Notes under the pieces: generated by a model
What the model was told of the DNA's origin: nothing
What the model saw: only the letters and a program-made list of their open reading frames with translations
Databases searched by the model: none
Translations under genes and position numbers: made by a program
Part shown: piece after piece, positions 12,076 through 20,755 of the stretch
Position numbering within the stretch: the stretch's first letter is position 1
Layout of the letters: each line of letters starts with the position of its first letter
Source of the DNA: Casuarina equisetifolia
Taxonomy: Eukaryota > Streptophyta > Magnoliopsida > Fagales > Casuarinaceae
Assembly (NCBI GenBank): GCA_028551475.1
Contig: CM052356.1
Coordinates: forward strand, 19,247,884-19,311,883
Reading direction: 5' to 3'
Length of the DNA stretch: 64,000 nt

Positions 12076-12089
12076 AAGTTTGGGGGTGT
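12076..12089 (+). other. 3' polypurine tract
   Basis: AAGTTTGGGGGTGT lies directly before the TG start of the 3' LTR, the place where plus-strand DNA synthesis begins in Ty3 elements. Confidence 0.85.
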
Positions 12090-13462
12090 TGATAACTCTA
12101 TTTTTATAGAGTTATTTTACCTAATTTAAATAATAAATTCTCTAATGTTTGTGAGAAAATATTTAAATTCCTCTTTATTTACTTAAATTTGTCTTGTTTA
12201 TGTAGCATAAGGAGGCATGAAGAAAAAGAACAAGCATGGAGAACCTGGTACTTATTATATGGCAGAAGATGGTCAAATTATCAAGGTGAAGGAAATCAAG
12301 ATGGGCTTGGGCTTGGGCTTTGGATAATTGTTATTAGATTTTTATTGTTATTATTTTTTTAAAATAATTAGAAAACCTAGTCCTATTAGGAGTCCAAAGC
12401 CTAATTAATATAGAAGTCTAAAACCCAATTGTATTGGGAATCCAAAACCCAATGCTATTAGGATAAGGAGAAAGTTCTAAATCCCATACCCTATATAAAG
12501 GGGGAAGCAAGAGAGAAAAGAGTTGCCGTTGAAACCAAGGAGTAAATTGAGCACAACTCAAGAGAGAGGCCAAGAATTCAAGATTCAACTCAAGAGAGAG
12601 GCCAAGAATTCAAGATTTCTTGAAAAGAAGACAAAAAGGGTGACAGACTTCTTGTTCTTGGATTCAAGATGCCTTCTTTGTTTCTTATTATTGTTCTTCC
12701 TCATTATTTCATTATGTTCTAAACTTCTTTTGTTAGAGCGAAGATGTAGCCTAACCATGATGATGTGAATCCTATAAGTTTTTATGTTTTGCAAGATAGT
12801 TTATTTATGTGAGTTATATATTATTATGCTTAATGCTTTTAAGTGATTGGCCACCACTTGAATGATTTGATGTGCATGTTAGAGACTGAAAGGTAATAAT
12901 ATGCAATTGCTTCTTATAATATATAACCATGAATTAAATGTGGATAGACATATACCATGTTATTTGTGTGGCTTTTGGTGATAAGATGATCGAAAGATTT
13001 ATTGTAAACCAGGAATATTCATAGATCCTAATGCATTTGGTTTGTTTCAATTCACATATAGAGATATAGTGAATTAATGAACTAAATAGGTTTACTATAC
13101 CTAGACATAAGATAGTAAATAAATTAGAAAATTCCGCCATCACATAGATAATATCATTCTTACAGGCATAAACTATGGAAATTCATATCTAGTAGTTATG
13201 GTGAAATCGGAAGCTCTAACATGTGTCTCATCTTGATTTTTCTTACTTGGATCCATTTTTAATTAGTATTGAGTTTTCGTTTTAGAAATTTTAAATTTTA
13301 ATTCATCTTCAACAATATTTTGATTTGCTAGATAAATTTTAGGATTAATTCATCATTAGTACTTAATTAGTTCAGTATTCACCAATCTTCGTGGGACGAT
13401 ACTTTTCTCATCATTATATTACTTGTTCGACATGTTCACTTGCATCTAAAATTCACCGAACA
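12090..13462 (+). repeat. Athila 3' LTR
   Basis: Starts TGATAACTCT and ends ACCGAACA. Its TATA box is at 12492-12499 and the 32-bp tandem pair is at 12554-12617. It has 24 bp (12981-13004 approximately) absent from the 5' LTR. Differences from the 5' LTR cluster in its last third. Confidence 0.95.
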
Positions 13463-13467
13463 ACAAC
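13463..13467. repeat. ACAAC target duplication, right copy (Athila)
   Basis: Matches 3647-3651. Copia sequence resumes at once on the minus strand. Confidence 0.9.
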
Positions 13468-14682
13468 CACCATACACTTTCTATAATTTTATTGCAGGAA
13501 ATCTAACTATCATTTTCTTTTCATGCAAATCTTTCAAAGCTTTAAAATTTAAATACTCAAACCACATGTGCTAAAGCCAAGTCCTATCTTCTACCAACTT
13601 CAATGCTCTAGGAGAATCAAACTACAATTTAAGTAGAAAACTACTATGACTTACCATTTCAATTTTCACTAACCCCTTTGTGCAATTACTTTGATTAAAG
13701 ATGTAACAACTCCTATTCTTAAATAGCAACATACATAAACTTTTCATCATTTGCCTTACACTTAATAAATTTAATGTAAGACTAGGCACCAACAAAATAT
13801 CCTTTAAAATCTTTGGAGCTACCCTTGTTTGTATGGTAATATCACATTTTCCTTTTACCTTTGGTAGTTCATCATTGCCTAACCTAACATGAGACTTAGT
13901 AAACCTATCCAACCTACTAAACATCCTAACATCTTTACCCATATGATTGCAACACTCATTATTAACATACCAAACATCCATATCACTCCTTACAGCAATT
14001 TGACAGACATAAGATTGTGTATCCTCAACCTCCTTATCATCAAAATAATTAACTATATGATTTTTGCCTAAACCTACAGTCCTTTTCTACATGCCTAAAC
14101 TTAAAATAGTTTTTTCATTATAACTTACCCTTCTACCAACAATATTTTTTGAGATGGTTTGTCTTTTTACAAATCTTAATGGTGGGTACTTTACCTTTTT
14201 CTCCCTTACACTTGGTTTTAAGGGTTATATGGTAGTCTAGTTTCAAAGGCTATCTCTGAAGGTCTTTGTTCTTTTCTCCTAGTAGTCCTCTTTTCAAATT
14301 ACTTTAAGGACCTCATCAATTCAGTTGTTGACATATTGGTAAAATTGTTAGTCTTTTCTAAGGCCATAATAGTGGAACCAAAATTCTCATTCAAACTTAT
14401 TAATAGTTTTTCCACAACACACCTTTTAGGAAATTCCTCTTAATACTCTTCATTTGGCTAACAACAAGATTAACATGGGTTTAATAACCTTCTACATACC
14501 CATTATCACCCATTTTCAACAACTCTAACTCATTTTTTAAAGCTTAAATCTTAACTTGTTGTACCTCTGGAATACCTAGGTATTCATTCTTCAAAGATGT
14601 CTATGTTTCATGTGCAGTTGTGGCATGAGCAATCTTCTCAAACACTTTTTTTGTTACAACATGATTAACATGGGTTTAGTAA

Positions 14683-14687
14683 TCTAC
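14683..14687. repeat. TCTAC target duplication, left copy (solo LTR)
   Basis: TCTAC precedes TGTTGG and recurs at 16269-16273 after CTAACA. Confidence 0.85.
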
Positions 14688-16268
14688 TGTTGGAAAATAG
14701 GGTTTTGTTGTGATTAAAAATATTTTAGTAAATATAATACTTGAAATATATTTTTCATATGTGCAAAAGAGAATTATAGGAAGTAAAAGGTGTACAAATT
14801 ATAATATCAATTAATGATATTATAAAGTAACCGGATTCCTACATTCCTTCATAAAATATATTCTTAATTTTTTTTTGAAATATATTTATGTATGATGCCA
14901 AAAATATATTTGAATATTTTATTAAGAAATATGATACTTGGCTTTATGCACTTGTAGGAACATGAGGAGCCTTCATTCTAGCTTGATATTAGTTCAAAGC
15001 TAAGATATATATTACACCAAAATGTGAATTTTATAAAAGCTCATATTATTGGAACGTGCTTACATTATTGGACTATGTTCTGATTACTGGACCCTATTGA
15101 TATTGGACCATAATTATCTGTTGGACCTTTTGCTACTGGACTGCTGTTCTGTGACATGGCCTGAGTTCGTTACGGCCTGATCCTACTGAAAAAGGCCTAC
15201 CTGTGCTCGCTACGATGTCGTCTCACTTACCAGAGGCGCGCTTGCTACGATGTCGTCTCACTTATCAAAAAAACGCACATAAGAAGGTTCTCGATCATTT
15301 TGCCCTAGCTATTGTCCTTCGATGAAAAATGCATCTCTAATGTCACCTATGTTCTCTCGAGCGTCAAATCCTTAACGGGAGGATTTTAGAAGAGATTGGA
15401 TGTTAGAACAGTTGGGTTGAAGCTCTAAAAAGTGAAATGAGATCGATTTGATAAATGGGTCACTGTTCTTAACGGGAAGAAGGCTATGGTTCAGGTTTGA
15501 TCTAAAAATGCCCTAGATCTGTTCTCTATTTAAAGTGATGTATGCGTGAAGGGATTGATTAATGATCTACATTTATTTGAAGTGTTATCTTTATGAAGAA
15601 AATCTTTTGAGCTCACTTATTATTTGATTCAAGTACGCTCATCTCTCAGTGACTCACAAGGGTTCGGAGAAATTTGATTATTCGGCTTATTCTTTGATTA
15701 TCTAATTGATTATAGCTTGTATAACATTATTTATGTGCTTATTACACTTGAAAATATTCATTGCACATAAATATTAAGGAAAATTTGAAACCCTAATTTA
15801 CTCAAATTGGGGATTTCATGATAGGAGCTTTGCACTTTGTTATTTATACTTGAATAGCTCATTTGATTAGTAATATTCCTCAAACTTCCATATTATTTAG
15901 GGATTTGCTATTGTACATGATCTTTTGATCATAACTTGTACTCGGACTTGAGAATTCCTTTAAGAAGGAATTATTTGGATTAGGGAGAACATGTTCTCCT
16001 AATCTGGTTGAGTAAAAGAGACTTCAATCGGTTGGATTGAAAGAGAAGAGGGTGGACGTAAGACTCAAGGATTAAGTGTCGAACCACCGTGGTAAATTGG
16101 GTCTTTGCTCTCTTTCTCTTTATTGATTTAAATAACTCTAAATGTTTGTTGCTTATTAATTTATTAATTGCTAAATTAATTGGATTGAAGTTTTTACTGT
16201 TAATAAAAGTATATCATTGCTAAATTAACAATTCAACCCCCTTTCTTGTTAAGCTATAAAACCTAACA
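14688..16268 (+). mobile_element. Solo LTR, copia-like, 1,581 bp
   Basis: It starts TGTTGGAAAA and ends AACCTAACA (TG...CA with short inverted ends), is flanked by TCTAC on both sides, and has no coding frame. The near-3' stretch AATTCAACCCCCTTTCTTG is typical of copia LTRs read in the plus direction. A 21-bp exact repeat (15209-15229 and 15244-15264) lies inside. It splits the second copy of the copia gag duplication. It could instead be a short non-autonomous element, but no primer site or internal domain was seen. Confidence 0.8.
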
Positions 16269-16273
16269 TCTAC

Positions 16274-16912
16274 TACCTTATCACCCATTTTCAACAATTC
16301 TAACTCATTTTTTAAAGCTTGAATCTTAACTTGTCTTACCTTTGAAATACCTAGGTGTTCATTCTTCAAAAATGTCTATACTTCATGTGCAGTTGTGGCA
16401 TAAGCAATCTTCTCAAACACTTTTTTTGTTACAACTAACTACATGACTAGCAACATTTTTAACTCCTTTTGATTCTTTTTATATATTTCTTTCACGACAG
16501 GGGAGAGCTCTTCCTCATTAGTCACGCTTCATGTGTAGTTGTGGCATGAGAAATCTTCTTAAACACCTTTTCTGCCACAGCTAACTACATGACCAACAAC
16601 ATCTTCAACTCCCTTTCTTAATTCTTTATATATATTTCTTTCTCAAAAAGGGAGAGCTCTTCCTTATTAGTCACCTTTATCATACTATTTTCCACTACTT
16701 CCCAAAGACCTTGCCATTTAAAGTACGTGGTCATTTTTATTGACAAAAAATGATAGTTATCACCATTAAATATTGGTAAAGGCACCTAAAAGTTGAGGGA
16801 TTAAAGGAACCCTTAGAGAACTCAAAGACCTATAAGAACTTAAGGCAAACCTAGATGGGAAAGCCATCATTCTACAAAACCCAAACTTAACCTAAATATG
16901 ACCAACAAAGTA
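16274..16912 (-). pseudogene. Ty1-copia gag N-terminal fragment
   Basis: Minus-strand frames give VFEKIAYATTAHEV, then LKNEHLGISKVRQVKIQALKNELELLKMGD with stops. This is the usual alpha-helical UBN2-type gag region of plant copia elements. Start of gag is presumed close to the primer site at 16913-16924. The frame is broken and partly duplicated. Confidence 0.7.
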
Positions 16913-16924
16913 GCTTTGGTACCA
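16913..16924 (-). other. Degenerate copia primer binding site
   Basis: On the minus strand TGGTACCAAAGC matches the copia initiator-Met primer site TGGTATCAGAGC at 10 of 12 positions, and lies just upstream of gag. The 5' LTR should follow at higher coordinates. Confidence 0.6.
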
Positions 16925-16926
16925 TT

Positions 16927-17440
16927 ATTAGAAACAAATTTCCTTACTCAAGACACTCACTAGATAGTTTTAACTCTTAACAAAAAAAAAAAAAAGCAAA
17001 GATCCCTTTTTATATAGTTTCAATCTAAATAAGTGCAAATTGTGGGAATATCAAAGCAAAGAAGAATAATGGAACAATCTTAAACTTGATTTCAACAAAG
17101 TAACTATTAACATAAAAAGATCAAGCAAGATAAAAGAAAATTGTTCCCAAAATGTTCAAAGTTGTAAGGAAGCTAAAAGCACTTAAGGTGTAGCTTAGGT
17201 ATATCAACTTTACCCAATTTGAAGATTTACATCAAAAGGTAAAGGTTGCAAGAGAATAGCTAGAATAGGTTCGACTTAATTTATAACTTGAGCCCTTTGA
17301 TACAACTATGTGCTTTGAGAAGAGGCTTAAAATGGAACAACTAATTGCACTGAGTAAATATGAGGAGATTCTTGTAAAACAAAAATCAAAGAATCTATTG
17401 CTGAAAGAAAGAGATAATAATTTTTTAAAAAAGTTTTTTT
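16927..17440. other. Unassigned; possible remnant copia 5' LTR
   Basis: Position next to the copia primer site suggests LTR sequence, but no clear TG...CA border was found and no second copy exists in the window. No coding potential was seen. Confidence 0.35.
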
Positions 17441-18640
17441 TTAATCATTGATGCATAGAAAAGCCTAAGACAAAATCACTCACCTAGTATAAGAAGATGG
17501 ATTTATTATTTTTTATAATGATGCATTACGTAATGTTGTCATTACATATTATTAAACTATACTTGGTAGTTGTTATGATAATAATATTCATACTGAAAGG
17601 TACACTTTCTTATTTCATGAGAATGGGAGTGATTTGTTAAATCTACTTGCTTTTGAATGCTCAAATATAACAAGAGTTATTTGGGGATTTCATGATTTTA
17701 AAACTCTTGGTCTTGATGATTACAATAGTTTATTTTACAAGAAAACTTGGCCTATTATTGGTTATGACATAGAAGATATAATGGAATAATTTTTTCTCAT
17801 CTAAGAAATTACTGAAAACTATTAATTCTACTTTGTTGTGCCTGGTTTCAAAAACCTTTAATCCTAATTGCATGAAATATTTTAAACCAACCACTTGTTA
17901 TAATGTTCTATATAAAATGATCTCTAAATTACTTATGGAAATGATAGGCTTCATTCTCTCTGTTGTGGTTAGCCAAAACTAAACTATTTTTATCAAGGGT
18001 CATTAGATATCCAAAAATGATGTGTTTTATTAAGAGCTACTTCATAATTATCACAAAAGAGATAAAGATAAATATAGTCAATATTAAAATTGATTTCATA
18101 AAAGCTTATGATGTGATTAAATGGGATGCAGTATTATGAGTTTTATAAGCTATTCATACTCCTTCAATATTGATTAATCTTATTGGCTAATGTATTACAA
18201 CTACTAGATTCTCTACTAACTTTAATGGTAAGCATGTTGGCTATTTTAAGGGCATTAATGGGTTAAGACAGGCGATTCTCATCTCCTTATTTATCTGTCA
18301 TTATCATGAAGATTCTTAACATGATTATTATTGAAAAAACTTCTACTTCTACTTTCAAATATCACTCACCTTTACTTTGTTGAAAATCTTAACATTTTCT
18401 TAGCCAAACCTTGACCAAAAATCCCACCAGTCACAGGTTCGAATCCCCCATCCCCCCTCCTCGAGTGCGTGAGAAAAAAAAAAAAAAAACTTAACATTCC
18501 TGTTGATCCCCAACTCTATATGGACATGATTGCTATTTGTCATGACATTGAAACATGGGGCGAAGATTCTAATTAGTTCAATCCATTAGGACTCTTGAAG
18601 CCTCAAAAACATTCAGGTTCTTTCTCCTATAATCTGTGTA
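17441..18640 (+). mobile_element. Decayed LINE reverse transcriptase
   Basis: Plus-strand broken frames give the L1-type RT in order: FYKKTWPIIGYDIEDI (17.75 kb), LLKTINSTLLCLV and YFKPTTCYNVLYKMISKLL (17.81-17.94 kb), FIKGH...ISKNDV (18.0 kb), a degenerate KIDFIKAYDVIKWD (18.1 kb), and a YFKGINGLRQ-like segment (18.25 kb). Stops and indels are dense, and neither end was located. A SINE-like piece interrupts it at about 18397. The first part of the RT region may begin near 17,440. Confidence 0.7.
18397..18489 (+). mobile_element. Possible 5'-truncated SINE
   Basis: A short insertion carries an RNA polymerase III B-box-like GGTTCGAATCCC (18436-18447) and ends in A16 (18474-18489). CTTAACATT precedes it (18388-18396) and follows it (18490-18498), which fits a 9-bp target duplication. 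Its removal leaves continuous LINE sequence. No A box was seen, so it would be truncated. The short length limits certainty. Confidence 0.5.
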
Positions 18641-20090
18641 GGTCAAAGTTTAGCAACGATAGAGGCCAAAATAGTGTTAGCCATGATCATTCCACACTTC
18701 TCTTCTGTGATTTCTCCAACCTATGTTCATGCCCTAACGTCGACATCAACCTTGTAGCCTCGATATTTACTCAAATACTCTTGGGGAGGATTTCAAATTG
18801 AAACATGTCAAACATCTGAACACTTATAAAGTGCTTATTTCAGCAACATCTACAAGTTAATAGTATTGACAATTCTATATTATTTGTAACTTATCGTAGA
18901 ATCTGTTGAATTACTAATAAATTTCAAGAAATGTAATAACATCTTTGTATCTATTTATTTATTTTATGTTGTTTATGAACATGGGCTTGTTGATGGGTAA
19001 TGTAATGTGAGATTTAGACTAAAATCATATTTGTTAAGTAAAGCATATTTAAGCTTATAATTAATAATTAATTCTTATCAATCGTACAATAAACTTCTAA
19101 GTTATTTTTCAATGATAATTGTTATTTAGAAATCCTAACTAGATATTATTAGGAAAACCTATTATAACTAAAGGATAACTTTTAATTTATAATTAAATAG
19201 AGATTTCTAATTGTAATAAAATATTATAATCATATCTTATAACCTAATTATTTCACTAATCCTAATAATTCGAAATATAAGCAAACAGAAACTTATAATT
19301 AACAAATATATGTTAGGATCACAACAGATAAAGGAGTTACAAGAAAATTTTGCACACACTGGTTCGAATTGTTCGGTCCAAGAGTTCTTAGCACTTCCAT
19401 CCGTTTCTGTATTGAAATGCTCTGATGACGCGACTTTGCTCCTGTTGAGGAAATGGCTACAAAAATGGACTTTGTTGTATCATTTGTAACAAAACTATAA
19501 CCTTAATCTTAAAAGGAAATGAATTTTCTAACAAATATATTGTAATTTTTCATATGATTATGTGGTTGTAGTTGGTCAAATTCTAACTGCCGTTTGTTTC
19601 TCTCTTTTTAGCGTCATTTGACGTACGAATAGTTCCTTTGAACCCTTGCGGCCCATATCTTCTCATACACTTTCCCATTCCGTAAATAAGCCATACAAGA
19701 AATAAGAGAGAGTTGTGACCCCTATTTACAAATATGAAAAAATAAAAAGTATATTCTCGGCGCACAATTCATTTGGCGACCGCCTATCGCTTTCAATCTC
19801 GCGGGGCACCAATTTCTGGTGCCCCTACAAAAGTGGATGAGAAACGTGGAACTGGGGAATTACACGGACATAACGAACGGAAGATTCCGTTAGACCTGTT
19901 TGGACTAAACTACCCTCACCAATGTGCCAAAACCCACCCAGATATTATCCTGGGGAACACCAAGGCAGTGTCAAAATTGTCAGACAGCACGGACTTCTCG
20001 GTAACGACCAATCGGCTATGAAAAGTAAAATCCGCATCGTTTGAATTGAGATGTCACCTTGGCTTTTAGGGTTTTATTGCATTAGCCTCC
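18641..20090. other. Intergenic; upstream region of the PP2C gene
   Basis: AT-rich to about 19.3 kb, then more GC-rich toward the PP2C promoter. No gene was recognised; short ORFs at 18595-18801 and 19773-20021 show no family features. A perfect 9-bp hairpin sits at 19803-19825. Confidence 0.5.
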
Positions 20091-20314
20091 AACGAAATCT
20101 CTGGACTGCTTTTCTTCTCTTGACTTCTTGGAGGATCGTGAAATCGGAAGGGAGAGGAGAGGGGTAGGGAGAGAGGGAAGAGAGGCGCGTGTCTCCGACC
20201 TAACTCTCGAAGGGACAGCTGAAGCTTCCTTTCAGCCTACGAAGAACTTTAGACCGGAGGTTGGGTTTTAAGCTCTGTAACAAGAATATATACCCCCGGT
20301 TCTGTTCGGAAATG
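20091..20314 (+). other. Probable 5' UTR exon of the PP2C gene
   Basis: A purine-rich leader ends in AATG|GTGAGT, a strong splice donor (intron 20315-20579, acceptor TTTTCAG). The left edge is a guess. The last three bases are an ATG whose frame continues after splicing for seven more codons to a stop at 20601-20603, forming a small upstream ORF ahead of the main start at 20756. Confidence 0.55.
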
Positions 20315-20755
20315 GTGAGTTCCTTATTTATTAGTTTCCCTGATTTTCTATATGATGGATTTCCCTCTTTTGATTGTTGGTATTGCTGTCAAGGATGATT
20401 ATTGGGTTTGGTTGCTTTCTGTTTATCAATGATCGGGGCGTTAGAAATAATCAGTGGTATTTACTTAGCTATAGCTGATATCTGTCTTGGTTGTGACATC
20501 TCAATTTTTCTATAGTTATTTTGCTGTGTTGGTGTGCTTACATTGGTTTTACTTAACTTGGGGTTATTGCCCTTTTCAGGACTCTGACTCTGAATCGCTG
20601 TGATATATTTGAAGGGAGAGGAGGCATTGTATTGCTATGTAATTGAAACGTCGATGTACGGAGCGTTATGAGATTTTCTTTTGTAGATAGTTGTAAAAAT
20701 AGAGTTCTCTGCAACAGAGTGCTTGAAGTGAAATTGTTTGGCTTAAGAGGGTAAA

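Larger units (their letters stand above)
3652..13462 (+). mobile_element. Full-length Athila-type Ty3 LTR retrotransposon
   Basis: This 9,811-bp element has two LTRs (1,349 and 1,373 bp, TG...CA), a tRNA-Asp-type primer site, one gag-pol frame, a 1.6-kb non-coding 3' region and a polypurine tract. Athila assignment rests on the tRNA-Asp primer site, the DLGAS protease motif, FMDD in RT, absence of a chromodomain and of a second RNase H between RT/RH and integrase, and a long 3' spacer. No envelope-like ORF survives. LTRs differ at roughly 30 sites plus one 24-bp indel (about 2% by eye), so the insertion is fairly recent. Six internal stops make the copy non-autonomous. Confidence 0.93.
13463..14687 (-). 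pseudogene. Ty1-copia gag C-terminus, protease and GAG-pre-integrase fragment
   Basis: The longest clean frame (13622-13981) aligns with copia protease: WYVNNECCNHM stands where WYLDSGCSRHM is normal, followed by VKGKCDITIQT and LVPSLTLNLLSV. The catalytic D-S-G is replaced by N-N-E, so the enzyme is dead even where the frame is open. Upstream (14.0-14.7 kb) are remnants of the gag zinc-knuckle region and gag body. Downstream (13.62-13.47 kb) is the LKDLHEKKMIV-type GAG-pre-integrase stretch that continues at 3651. Confidence 0.8.
14468..16674 (-). repeat. Tandemly duplicated copia gag segments
   Basis: A unit of about 195 bp (14468-14662) is repeated from 14663 onward, the second copy being split by the solo LTR and resuming at 16269. 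A second, overlapping duplication with a period of 146 bp repeats 16381-16526 at 16527-16674 (both begin CTTCATGTG and end AGTCAC). Copies differ at several per cent of positions, so the duplications are old. Confidence 0.8.
1986..16926 (-). mobile_element. Ty1-copia retrotransposon, oldest host element of the nested stack
   Basis: Minus-strand copia domains occur in correct order, interrupted by later insertions: primer site (16913-16924), gag (16.8-14.0 kb), protease (13981-13622), GAG-pre-integrase and integrase (13.6-13.47 kb continuing at 3651-2820), then the linker before RT (2200-1986). Removing the Athila element and one ACAAC copy joins the frame across a GCILGKSHK-type integrase motif. 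The own sequence totals about 3 kb. Numerous stops and frameshifts exist, and neither LTR of this element was identified with certainty. The RT/RNase H part is missing or lies outside the recognisable sequence. Confidence 0.75.
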
